64,000 nt of DNA from Cyclina sinensis (taxonomy: Eukaryota > Mollusca > Bivalvia > Venerida > Veneridae), in assembly GCA_012932295.1 (NCBI GenBank), contig JAAONU010000001.1, forward strand, positions 50,007,134 to 50,071,133, given 5' to 3'. The position numbers and the translations under genes are program-made. Under the pieces are notes generated by a model. That model was given only the letters and a program-made list of their open reading frames with translations, was not told the origin of the DNA and made no database searches. Positions 37,355 to 48,200 of this stretch are shown one piece after another (position 1 is the stretch's first letter; the number at the start of each line of letters is the position of its first letter).

Positions 37355-39476
37355 ACTAACAACAACAACGATGACTACGACGACGACGCATATGACTAAG
37401 ACGACTATTAAGACTAATACTACTACTACTCCTACTACTACTGCTGCTACTGCTACTGCTACTGCTACTGCTACAGTAACTGCTGCTTCTGCTTCTGCTG
37501 CTGCTGCTGCTACTACTACTGCTACTTCTACAGTAACTGCTGCTTCTGCTACTGCTACTGCTACTTCTACAGTAACTGCTGCTGCTGCTACTGCTACTGC
37601 TACTGCTACTTCTACAGTAACTGCTGCTACTGCTACTACTACTGCTACTTCTACAGTAACTGCTGCTTCTGCTTCTGCTACTGCTGCTACTGCTACTACT
37701 ACTGCTACTTCTACAGTAACTGCTGCTGCTGCTACTGCTACTGCTACTACTACTGCTACTTCTACAGTAACTGCTGCTTCTGCTTCTGCTACTGCTACTG
37801 CTACTGCTACTACTACTGCTACTTCTACAGTAACTGCTGCTACTGCTACTGCTACTTCTACAGTAACTGCTTCTGCTGCTGCTGCTGCTGCTACTGCTAC
37901 TGCTACTACTACTGCTACTTCTACAGTAACTGCTGCTGCTGCTTTTGCTACTGCTACTGCTACTACTACTGCTACTTCTACAGTAACTGCTGCTTCTGCT
38001 TCTGCTGCTGCTACTGCTACTGCTACTACTACTGCTACTTCTACTGCTACTTCTACAGTAACTGCTGCTTCTGCTACTGCTACTGCTACTGCTACTACTA
38101 CTGCTACTACTACTGCTTCTTCTACAGTAACTGCTGCTTCTGCTTCTGCTGCTGCTACTGCTAATACTACTGCTACTTCTACAGTAACTGCTGCTTCTGC
38201 TACTTCTACTGCTACTTCTACAGTAACTGCTGCTTCTGCTACTTCTACTGCTACTTCTACAGTAACTGCTGCTTCTGCTACTGCTACTGCTACTGCTACT
38301 ACTACTGCTACTTCTACTGCTACTTCTAAAGTAACTGCTGCTTCTGCTACTGCTACTGCTACTACTACTGCTACTACTACTGCTACTTCTACAGTAACTG
38401 CTGCTTCTGCTTCTGCTGCTGCTACTGCTACTGCTACTACTACTGCTACTTCTACTGCTACTTCTACAGTAACTGCTGCTTCTGCTACTTCTACTGCTAC
38501 TGCTACTACTACTGCTACTACTACTGCTACTTCTACAGTAACTGCTGCTTCTGCTTCTGCTGCTGCTACTGCTAATACTACTGCTACTTCTACAGTAACT
38601 GCTGCTTCTGCTACTTCTACTGCTACTTCTACAGTAACTGCTGCTTCTGCTACTTCTACTGCTACTTCTACAGTAACTGCTGCTTCTGCTACTGCTACTG
38701 CTACTACTACTGCTACTTCTACTGCTACTTCTAAAGTAACTGCTGCTTCTGCTACTGCTACTGCTACTACTACTGCTACTACTACTGCTACTTCTACAGT
38801 AACTGCTGCTTCTGCTTCTGCTGCTGCTACTGCTACTGCTACTACTACTGCTACTTCTACAGTAACTGCTGCTTCTGCTACTTCTACTGCTACTTCTACA
38901 GTAACTGCTGCTTCTGCTACTTCTACTGCTACTTCTACAGTAACTGTTGCTTCTGCTTCTGCTGCTGCTACTGCTACTGCTACTACTACTGCTACTTCTA
39001 CAGTAACTGCTGCTTCTGCTACTACTACTGCTACTTCTACAGTAACTGCTGCTTCTGCTACTTCTACTGCTACTTCTACAGTAACTGCTGCTTCTGCTAC
39101 TTCTACTGCTACTTCTACAGTTACTGCTGCTTCTGCTTCTGCTGCTGCTACTGCTACTACTACTGCTACTTCTACAGTAACTGCTGCTACTGCTACTACT
39201 ACTGCTACTTCTACAGTAACTGCTGCTTCTGCTACTGCTACTTCTACAGTAACTGCTGCTTCTGCTACTTCTACTGCTACTTCTACAGTAACTGCTGCTA
39301 CTGCTACTGCTACTGCTACTACTACTGCTACTTCTACAGTAACTGCTGCTTCTGCTTCTGCTGCTGCTGCTGCTACTGCTACTGCTACTACTACTGCTAC
39401 TTCTACAGTAACTGCTGCTTCTGCTGCTGCTGCTGCTCCTTATATTGCCACTAGGGCCAATACTACTGCAAGGTAG
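37355..39476 (+). repeat. 2.1-kb triplet array (ACT/GCT/TCT with periodic CTACAGTAACTG)
   Basis: An almost pure array of CTA, CTG and CTT triplets is punctuated dozens of times by TCTACAGTAACTGCTGCT. The frame 37,371-39,476 is open for 701 codons (only Thr, Ala, Ser and Val for nearly all of its length). The array has no stop in several other frames either, because the repeat unit is a multiple of three, so openness is not evidence of coding. It sits in the intron of the transposase gene on the opposite strand. A mucin-like Thr/Ala-rich product cannot be excluded. Confidence 0.8.
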
Positions 39477-40479
39477 AGGTGTAAGGGACCTAAATAATTT
39501 CCCCTATATATTCTATATAAAACCTGCAATTTTCACAGCATTGTCACACATAGCCAGGCATTAGATTACAAATCCTTACCTCATTTTGAAGAATTATCAT
39601 GAAACTGACATAAAATGAAAGAAAAAGTGGGGGTCATGTATCATCTAAGAGAGAGTTTGCTTGTCACATGTGATCACCATAAAATCACATCAAAATGAAA
39701 CTGCTCTGACTTGGTAATACTACTCATATTGGCAGTGAGCTCTACTTCACCAACTACAACATCCTCTATTATCTTTTCCACTAAAATGTCAAAAATACAC
39801 CCACAATGACTAGGGCTAATTTATACCTCTGTGGCCACCTGAGATGAAAAATAGTGTACCATAGCCTATCCGCCATTACGCGACTAGACCAGATGGTTCC
39901 CCTTGCTGGTTCCTTTAGTACCCTTAAGCCTAGACTGACACTTTTTCAATTATCGGGGCATTTCAGGGGGTTTAAAACAACAACAATCGACTCTTTCAAA
40001 CAACTATATAACTATAAATATGAAATATGAACTTACTTAAACAAATTTTCAAACTGTTTTGAACATCAAATGCGTGTTTTTCATGTGACATACTTTATCC
40101 GTACGGACATTTGCTAAACACAATGTACGTTATCAAAGTCGAAGTAAGAGAAGTATTCGAAAAAATTGCTTATTACGGAACTGGCTGTTAGAAATTTTAG
40201 TAATCAGTAATTTTTACTCGAAGTACTCCCCTTTACTAGAAATTCATAATTTTAGTTGATGGATCAATATCTGGAATGAATGCGTCATGTTACGCTGATT
40301 TAGGTATACTAGTAGACAGTTCCAAATGCCTGTCTTGTATGATATAGAACTATGTCAAGCGAGTAATTTTTAAATTTCGGAACTTACTACTACTAATACT
40401 GCTTCTACTACTAATAATAATATTGATGATGATGATGATGATGATGATTAAAATGATAATAATGATAATAATAACATAC
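39477..40479. other. Transposase intron 1, remaining part
   Basis: No clear gene. A 48-codon frame on the minus strand (39,674-39,820; copy 2 equivalent 45,907-46,053) has a protein-like sequence but no supported splice sites. A (GAT/AAT)n run lies at about 40,383-40,470. Confidence 0.3.
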
Positions 40480-40599
40480 CAATACTGTTAGAACTTTCTC
40501 CATGACTGCGATAAATATGCTGTCTAATGTAGTCTCATATGCTTGAATAATACAACTTTATACGAAATAATCAGCCACCGTGTGTAAACGTAAGACGAT

Positions 40600-41011
40600 C
40601 TCGACAAAAATATAACGAAAAAGTGAAATATACCTTTGGCATTGCGCAAACATTTTTTCATCAAACGAAATGTATTAGGGTAATGCATCAGAAGTTTTTG
40701 CGAGAAGGTGTAATGTTTTAGGAATTGCGTCAGAACTTTTTTCGAGAAAGAGAAATGTATCACGTATTGCGTGTACATTTTTTTTCGAAAAACACCTTTT
40801 ATTAATTTCTCGTCAAAATATTACTCGTCATGTGCAATGTTTCTGTTTTTGCAAGTAAACATTTGGCCAATTAACTCAAATTTTCTCGTTTATTCGAATT
40901 ATTTTTTGCGAAAACACTAAAAATATCATGCCCTTGCGCCTTAATTTTTTCGACTTGTGTAAATTTTCTCACAAAAGATCGCGTAAGAGGTGACCCATTG
41001 AAGCTTCCGTA
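40600..41011 (-). repeat. Copy 1 right TIR
   Basis: Reverse complement of the left TIR, ending GCTTCCGTA at 41,011. It also carries the four 42-bp units. It is closer in sequence to the left TIR of copy 2 than to its own partner (for example 'cttacgcgatc' and 'ttacacaag' variants). So the 'transposase-side' and 'cargo-side' TIRs are distinguishable and conserved in both copies. Confidence 0.9.
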
Positions 41012-41888
41012 GGATTTCAAGCACCGGATTGATTCGTCTAAAATGGATTGTAGCTTTGGCAAGGCAGAGAAAAAAAAACAAAATAAAATCGATTATAGCT
41101 GTAAGTCTTTCAATATTTTAGTTGCACGGAACATGATTTACCCAAAGAAATATATATACAACTTTAAAAGGTTGATATGCGGTCTTTTAATTGTTAAAAT
41201 TAAAAAAACAAATTACACACGTTGATCAAAATTTCATAAACACGCGCAAAAATGTAAATAAATCGTCCTAATAATATTTTTTTCATTATATTTTGGTTTA
41301 AGAAATAAATAAATACATTCCGTTGCACATTAATGTTTTTGTTAAAATATTCTATCCAGTAATGAATTTGTAATTCGTCTTTTTATTACTTCCATGTGAA
41401 AATCTGGAGCACCGGATCCAAAGGCAGCCCGTTTCCATCGAGACAATTGCATTTTTGACAATTTCGTTTATAATTGAATGGTTTTAAACATTAATTTTTA
41501 TTGATATTACTTTTTCTAGTCAAAATGGGTCTTTCTGACCTCAGTTACACATTTTCTTCTATCTTCTGCTTTAAAAAGGAGTAAAAAAACTAATAAAATT
41601 AAGTTTACATGTTGTTTTTCTGGAAAAAATCACTTAAATCTTTTAAAGCAAGTAGGAAAATATAAGGACGTTTGTGCTTACATACCTACTAAACATCTTA
41701 ATGTTCCGTGGTACCAGTTATATTACGAATAATTAAGCGAAAAAAAATTAAAAGCTATTTTTAGAGAGCATCAGAAATTCGACTCACCTGTTTGGATCGC
41801 TGTCATTGAATCAATCCGGTGCTTGAAATCCGAATCAGTTCGGGAACGGGAAATTAGTCCAAATCAACCCGGAACGATTACATACCGT
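41012..41888 (-). mobile_element. Main part of a 0.93-kb non-autonomous transposon split by the giant element
   Basis: Positions 41,808-41,888 hold an intact end repeat of about 81 bp that finishes ..CATACCGT. Its inner 24 bp reappear inverted at 41,012-41,035, directly against the giant element. The matching outer 57 bp are at 60,680-60,736 on the far side of copy 2. Put together these give a transposon of about 934 bp with 81-bp terminal inverted repeats. ATGTTT occurs next to both outer ends (within 41,889-41,895 reversed, and at 60,737-60,742). No ORF of note lies inside. Confidence 0.7.
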
Positions 41889-42244
41889 GAAACATATCCA
41901 ATATATAGAGCACCAAAATTTCAAGGATTATTCATAGTGCATATCGAAATCACAGCTTATGAATAGATCATTCGGCAAATCCTGTTTTACACTTGCTTAA
42001 CAAAAAGAAAGACATAAAGAACTTTTGAATCCGAAAACAAATTTTGTTCGATTATATATATCCAAAGACACAACCGTAAACCCAACTACACTTGTACATT
42101 TTATCATTGATGAAAATTAGCAAGGTTTTAGAGTCTTATTAAATGTTGTTTTTTTCTGCAACGAATTAAAGCAATCAACTTGATAAAGGTATGAATTTTA
42201 CACGTTTTGATTAGAATTTTTAAGAAGACAGTTGATAGATGCAA
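41889..42244. other. Non-coding stretch in the spacer
   Basis: AT-rich, with no gene or repeat boundary seen. Confidence 0.35.
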
Positions 42245-42665
42245 AGTTAATTAGTTATGATGATAACGCGAATTTGCGATAATGAAGATGCGAAGTTACG
42301 ATGATGATAATGCGAAAGTACAAAGATGAAAACGCTAAGGTACGATGACGAAAACGCGAAGGTGCGATGATGAAAACGCGAAGTGCGATGATGAAAACGC
42401 AAAGACGCGATGATGTAAAAGCGAAATCACAAAACCACGATAACGACAACGCGATAACACGACATTACGACGGTAAAAACACGACAGTACGATGGTGAAA
42501 ACGCCATACTTTATCGCGTTATCATTATCGTGCTATCGCCTTGTCGCGTTTTCATTATCGTAGTTTTGCGTTATCATCATCGTATCCTCGTCTTTTCATC
42601 ATCGTAGTGTGGCAATTTAGCGTTTTCATCATCGAACTGTCGAGTATCGCGTTTCCAATCGACTC
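42245..42665. repeat. Foldback of ~18-20 bp degenerate repeats
   Basis: The left half is built of variants of 'gcgatgatgaaaacgcgaag'. From about 42,505 the right half is built of the reverse complement style ('gcgttttcatcatcgta', 'gcgttatcattatcgtg'). The turning point is near 42,500-42,515. Frames are open here because of the repeat and do not indicate a gene. Confidence 0.75.
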
Positions 42666-42967
42666 AAAGGCGATGGCCCTTACGAAATTCGTTAGTGGCG
42701 TGGTTAGTTCCTGATCAAACTTCAATGTACAAAAGGGCTATCATTTTTCTGTATTAAGTTGCAAGTCAATTTTAGATAGTTTGGATGAAAGTCAACGAAG
42801 TTGTCACCAAGGTCAATACAGGTAACGCCTAAAGAATTAATACGAATTAGACTGTGTACGTAAAGGTAAATATTTGTTTCGAGGCGAAGTACATGAAATT
42901 CACAGTAGTATAGACGTCCCTGTTATGAAGTTATGTTTGAAAAAGTTTGTTTGTTGCTTGTATTTTT

Positions 42968-43495
42968 TTATTTGTTTTTTTTTTTTTCAGCAAAAGGCGA
43001 CTCTAAAAGGTGATATTTAAAGAAACCAATATGATGGCTTGCATCCGCGTACTCGATTAAAACTAAAGTACAAGTTTTATTTCTTTCAAGAATCTTTACT
43101 TTAAACCCAAACTCAAGCCACCAGTTGTTTACAAAATTTCTGTCATCTCTCGCAAAGTGGAATAATGTGTAACATTGGCAACTGTTTAACAATCAATCCA
43201 CTTTTTGCTAGATGATATGAATTTGGAAACAATCGACCGCTGTTTCAAAATGCGTCGGGCCCGGTTTGTTTTTGAAACTTTGAAAGAAGATATAAGCACT
43301 GAAACATTCCTCCACGCAGCGCAAATACTGATATGTAACCCAGAAAGTAGTCATCGAGCGTGATGAATATAAGTTAAAAAAACTTGCATCGCATTCGATG
43401 TAAAATAAAATATGAACAAGAACAGACGAAAAGTAGCCTGAAAAAAAAACACACACACACACACACAAAGACAAGTTAATCAGATATACTATCAT
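42968..43495 (-). other. Two adjacent unassigned minus-strand frames
   Basis: Frames at 43,495-43,208 and 43,192-42,968 follow one another. The first contains a T-rich acceptor-like site (tttttttttcag/GCTAC). The second has a varied, protein-like composition (ARDDRNFVNNWW) and ends in an A-run with AATAAA. They could be the 3' part of a gene or a retroposed fragment. No family was recognised. An (AC)n run at 43,449-43,467 lies beside them. Confidence 0.25.
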
Positions 43496-43679
43496 GAAAT
43501 TTTTAAACCTCTATGCAGCACTACAACACATATGTTGTTTTCAATCGTCTAGGTGTAAGAGCACATATATCAAACCAGTTCCACAAATCCTGTAAAATGG
43601 AGTGCATCTCAGCGCAAGTGAGACTGTATTGTTATAGTAGTACCTTCCCTTTGACTTAAACTCAAGAAAAACCTAACGC

Positions 43680-43988
43680 TCGTCAACGTTGTGATGTGAG
43701 GTGAAACCCTATACGTCGGTTATTTTTGCAACCTTTTTGGGGTTGTTGCGATTGGCGAGTGGTCTAAAGCGTTCTTACTTTGAATTGTTAGGCGGTTGAT
43801 GCTGTTCGGTGCGGGTTCAAATTCCACTGGGAGCTTGATTATTTAATTCACAACAGTGATATTTGTGCAAAGTCGCGGCCGTTAAAAGACTCCTCGTGCA
43901 TATAGTCAGAGTTGTCACATATCTAATGCCTATCACCGGTGTAGTGTGAGGTGGACACTTATATCCCGGATATGTGCGCAACCTTTTT

Positions 43989-44019
<31 letters not shown>

Positions 44020-44255
44020 TTGCTATGGTTGAGTGGTCTAAGGCGTTCTATCTAAGTTTGCATTGCTAGGCGGTTGTTGCCGTTCTGTGCGGGCTCGAAT
44101 CCCACTGGAAACTTGATTATTTAAAATTCACAACAGCGCTATTTGAGCAGTATGGCGGCCGTAAAATTTCTCCCTGTACATATAGTCAGTGTTGTAATAC
44201 ATCTAACGCCTGTCACTAGCGTGATTTGTGGTGGATACTTATATTCCAGTTATTT
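43680..44255 (+). repeat. Tandem pair of tRNA-derived SINE units
   Basis: Two units of about 270 bp follow each other. Each has a tRNA-like head: 'gagtggtcta(a)aggcgttc' A box, and 'gcgggttcaaattcc' or 'gcgggctcgaatccc' B box at about 43,807 and 44,088. Each then has a body with 'ttgattattta', 'attcacaacag', 'gcggccgt' and 'catatagtcag', and a tail motif 'gtgtgaggtgga'. The boundary motif appears three times (about 43,693, 43,945, 44,222). The heads resemble class II (Leu/Ser) tRNA. Confidence 0.7.
43984..44019 (+). repeat. T15-G21 homopolymer junction
   Basis: Fifteen T are followed by twenty-one G, at the head of the second SINE unit. The corresponding place in the first unit is only 'tttttggggttg', so this is a local expansion or a base-calling problem. 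Confidence 0.85.
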
Positions 44256-44599
44256 CAAAATAATTTTGCAAAAGCGGACCTGGCTGGCGTGGAAAGATTT
44301 TTTCACATGCATTCAGGAAAAAGACTTTCATTCGTTTTCAGGCCTAAACTGGAATTTTACATTAAAAAAAAACAAACCTTAACGTAAATATAAAACACAC
44401 CTGCCAATCTTCGGTGCACAACATGATTTTTTAACTGTACAGATTTCTTATTGAAGAAGACCGTTTTACCTTTCAAGCGACGGATTGTTGACAAAAAAAG
44501 TCCGCGAGAGAGCATAAAACAGATGCGCGATAACGTAGTATCCTACTATTGACTACATGAAGACTTGATTAATAAAAAGAAAACTTGACAGTAGTAAGG

Positions 44600-44715
44600 C
44601 AAGTTTTCTCTATATGACCATATGGAAAACTTTGAAAGTGTTCTCCTCAGATTATTCTGGTCAAGTTTCAAAGTTATTTCACAGAAATATTCCTTTGGCG
44701 AATTTTTGTCATATT
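44600..44715 (+). repeat. Dispersed repeat cut by giant element copy 2
   Basis: Reversed, it reads as a plausible continuation of the repeat that ends at 26,111 ('gccaaaggaatatttctgtg', 'aataatctgaggagaacac', 'ttttccatatggtcatatag'). Its terminal CATATT (44,710-44,715) is the reverse complement of AATATG at 26,106-26,111. Reading this as the other half of one insertion site is an inference from the repeat and the duplication. Confidence 0.55.
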
Positions 44716-45127
44716 TACGGAAGCTTCAATGGGTCACCTCTTACGCGATCTTTTGTGAGAAAATTTACACAAGTCGAAAAAATTAAGGCGCAAGGGCATG
44801 ATATTTTTAGTGTTTTCGCAAAAAATAATTCGAATAAACGAGAAAATTTGAGTTAATTGGCCAAATGTTTACTTGCAAAAACAGAAACATTGCACATGAC
44901 GAGTAATATTTTGACGAGAAATTAATAAAAGGTGTTTTTCGAAAAAAAATGTACACGCAATACGTGATACATTTCTCTTTCTCGAAAAAAGTTCTGACGC
45001 AATTCCTAAAACATTACACCTTCTCGCAAAAACTTCTGATGCATTACCCTAATACATTTCGTTTGATGAAAAAATGTTTGCGCAATGCCAAAGGTATATT
45101 TCACTTTTTCGTTATATTTTTGTCGAG
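44716..45127 (+). repeat. Copy 2 left TIR (transposase side)
   Basis: Begins TACGGAAGC. The 42-bp unit array is at 44,941-45,109, with the first unit 43 bp because of one extra A. The transposase start codon lies 97 bp inside its inner edge. Confidence 0.9.
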
Positions 45128-45223
45128 ATCGTCTTACGTTTACACACGGTGGCTGATTATTTCGTATAAAGTTGTATTATTCAAGCATATGAGACTACAT
45201 TAGACAGCATATTTATCGCAGTC

Positions 45224-48200
45224 ATGGAGAAAGTTCTAACAGTATTGGTATGTTATTATTATCATTATTATCATTTTAATCATCATCATCATCATCATCA
45301 TCAATATTATTATTAGTAGTAGAAGCAGTATTAGTAGTAGTAAGTTCCGAAATTTAAAAATTACTCGCTTGACATAGTTCTATATCATACAAGACAGGCA
45401 TTTGGAACTGTCTACTAGTATACCTAAATCAGCGTAACATGACGCATTCATTCCAGATATTGATCCATCAACTAAAATTATGAATTTCTAGTAAAGGGGA
45501 GTACTTCGAGTAAAAATTACTGATTACTAAAATTTCTAACAGCCAGTTCCGTAATAAGCAATTTTTTCGAATACTTCTCTTACTTCGACTTTGATAACGT
45601 ACATTGTGTTTAGCAAATGTCCGTACGGATAAAGTATGTCACATGAAAAACACGCATTTGATGTTCAAAACAGTTTGAAAATTTGTTTAAGTAAGTTCAT
45701 ATTTCATATTTATAGTTATATAGTTGTTTGAAAGAGTCGATTGTTGTTGTTTTAAACCCCCTGAAATGCCCCGATAATTGAAGAAGTGTCAGTCTAGGCT
45801 TAAGGGTACTAAAGGAACCAGCAAGGGAAACCATCTGGTCTAGTCGCGTAATGGCGGATAGGCTATGGTACACTATTTTTCATCTCAGGTGGCCACAGAG
45901 GTATAAATTAGCCCTAGTCATTGTGGGTGTATTTTTGACATTTTAGTGGAAAAGATAATAGAGGATGTTGTAGTTGGTGAAGTAGAGCTCACTGCCAATA
46001 TGAGTAGTATTACCAAGTCAGAGCAGTTTCATTTTGATGTGATTTTATGGTGATCACATGTGACAAGCAAACTCTCTCTTAGATGATACATGACCCCCAC
46101 TTTTTCTTTCATTTTATGTCAGTTTCATGATAATTCTTCAAAATGAGGTAAGGATTTGTAATCTAATGCCTGGCTATGTGTGACAATGCTGTGAAAATTG
46201 CAGGTTTTATATAGAATATATAGGGGAAATTATTTAGGTCCCTTACACCTCTACCTTGCAGTAGTATTGGCCCTAGTGGCAATATAAGGAGCAGCAGCAG
46301 CAGCAGAAGCAGCAGTTACTGTAGAAGTAGCAGTAGTAGTAGCAGTAGCAGTAGCAGCAGCAGCAGCAGAAGCAGAAGCAGCAGTTACTGTAGAAGTAGC
46401 AGTAGTAGTAGCAGTAGCAGTAGCAGTAGCAGCAGTTACTGTAGAAGTAGCAGTAGAAGTAGCAGAAGCAGCAGTTACTGTAGAAGTAGCAGTAGCAGAA
46501 GCAGCAGTTACTGTAGAAGTAGCAGTAGTAGTAGCAGTAGCAGCAGTTACTGTAGAAGTAGCAGTAGTAGTAGCAGTAGCAGCAGCAGAAGCAGAAGCAG
46601 CAGTAACTGTAGAAGTAGCAGTAGAAGTAGCAGAAGCAGCAGTTACTGTAGAAGTAGCAGTAGAAGTAGCAGAAGCAGCAGTTACTGTAGAAGTAGCAGT
46701 AGTAGTAGCAGAAGCAGCAGTTACTGTAGAAGTAGCAGTAGTAGTAGCAGTAGCAGTAGCAGCAGCAGAAGCAGAAGCAGCAGTTACTGTAGAAGTAGCA
46801 GTAGAAGTAGCAGAAGCAGCAGTTACTGTAGAAGTAGCAGTAGAAGTAGCAGAAGCAGCAGTTACTGTAGAAGTAGCAGTAGTAGTAGCAGTAGCAGTAG
46901 CAGCAGCAGAAGCAGAAGCAGCAGTTACTGTAGAAGTAGCAGTAGTAGTAGCAGTAGTAGTAGCAGTAGCAGTAGCAGAAGCAGCAGTTACTTTAGAAGT
47001 AGCAGTAGAAGTAGCAGTAGTAGTAGCAGTAGCAGTAGCAGAAGCAGCAGTTACTGTAGAAGTAGCAGTAGAAGTAGCAGAAGCAGCAGTTACCTTAGAA
47101 GTAGCAGTAGAAGTAGCAGAAGCAGCAGTTACTGTAGAAGTAGCAGTAGTATTAGCAGTAGCAGCAGCAGAAGCAGAAGCAGCAGTTACTGTAGAAGTAG
47201 CAGTAGTAGTAGCAGTAGTAGTAGCAGTAGCAGTAGCAGTAGCAGAAGCAGCAGTTACTGTAGAAGTAGCAGTAGAAGTAGCAGTAGTAGTAGCAGTAGC
47301 AGTAGCAGCAGCAGAAGCAGAAGCAGCAGTTACTGTAGAAGTAGCAGTAGTAGTAGCAGTAGTAGTAGCAGTAGCAGTAGCAGAAGCAGCAGTTACTTTA
47401 GAAGTAGCAGTAGAAGTAGCAGTAGTAGTAGCAGTAGCAGTAGCAGTAGCAGAAGCAGCAGTTACTGTAGAAGTAGCAGTAGAAGTAGCAGAAGCAGCAG
47501 TTACTGTAGAAGTAGCAGTAGAAGTAGCAGAAGCAGCAGTTACTGTAGAAGTAGCAGTAGTATTAGCAGTAGCAGCAGCAGAAGCAGAAGCAGCAGTTAC
47601 TGTAGAAGAAGCAGTAGTAGTAGCAGTAGTAGTAGCAGTAGCAGTAGCAGTAGCAGAAGCAGCAGTTACTGTAGAAGTAGCAGTAGAAGTAGCAGTAGTA
47701 GTAGCAGTAGCAGTAGCAGCAGCAGAAGCAGAAGCAGCAGTTACTGTAGAAGTAGCAGTAGTAGTAGCAGTAGCAGTAGCAAAAGCAGCAGCAGCAGTTA
47801 CTGTAGAAGTAGCAGTAGTAGTAGCAGTAGCAGTAGCAGCAGCAGCAGCAGCAGAAGCAGTTACTGTAGAAGTAGCAGTAGCAGTAGCAGCAGTTACTGT
47901 AGAAGTAGCAGTAGTAGTAGCAGTAGCAGTAGCAGTAGCAGAAGCAGAAGCAGCAGTTACTGTAGAAGTAGCAGTAGTAGTAGCAGTAGCAGTAGCAGCA
48001 GCAGCAGTTACTGTAGAAGTAGCAGTAGTAGTAGCAGTAGCAGCAGCAGCAGAAGCAGAAGCAGCAGTTACTGTAGAAGTAGCAGTAGTAGTAGCAGTAG
48101 CAGCAGTTACTGTAGAAGTAGCAGTAGCAGTAGCAGTAGCAGCAGCAGCAGTTACCTTAGAAGTAGCAGTAGCAGTAGCAGAAGCAGCAGTTACTGTAGA

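Larger units (their letters stand above)
36730..40503 (-). pseudogene. Transposase gene of copy 1, catalytic core deleted
   Basis: Exon 1 (40,503-40,480, eight codons) ends at a GTATGT donor. Exon 2 starts at 37,206 after a CAG acceptor and runs leftwards through the helix-turn-helix-like N-terminal region to 'RGPNFLIH', where homology to copy 2 stops near 36,770. The next 1.1 kb of copy 2, with all three catalytic acidic residues, is missing here. It is replaced by about 40 bp of AT-rich filler, from which a short spurious tail is read to 36,730. The T-run that breaks copy 2 has seven bases here (A7 on the plus strand, 36,905-36,911), so this copy is in frame at that point. It cannot make an active transposase. 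Confidence 0.85.
26112..41011 (+). mobile_element. Giant IS3EU-like DNA transposon, copy 1
   Basis: The element is 14,900 bp and starts TACGGAAGC and ends GCTTCCGTA. It is bounded by inverted repeats of about 410 bp (26,112-26,520 and 40,600-41,011). It contains a six-exon CIDE-N-RING cargo gene (+), and on the minus strand a two-exon transposase gene that has lost its catalytic core. It also holds a 2.1 kb triplet array and several older nested repeats. The TA-C terminus, 6-bp target duplications and integrase-type DDE transposase fit the IS3EU superfamily as I remember it, but the superfamily is an inference. The element is about 1.06 kb shorter than copy 2, almost entirely because of the transposase deletion. 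Confidence 0.9.

Noticed and set aside
37371..39476. 701-codon Thr/Ala/Ser frame as a firm gene (also 46,251-48,356)
   Set aside because: The DNA is a triplet array that is open in several of the six frames. Length and a start codon are not evidence here. It is kept as a repeat with an open question.
26112..41011. Polinton/Maverick or virus-derived giant element
   Set aside because: No polymerase, packaging ATPase, protease or capsid-like sequence was found. The only replication-type gene is a DDE transposase, and the target duplications are 6 bp.
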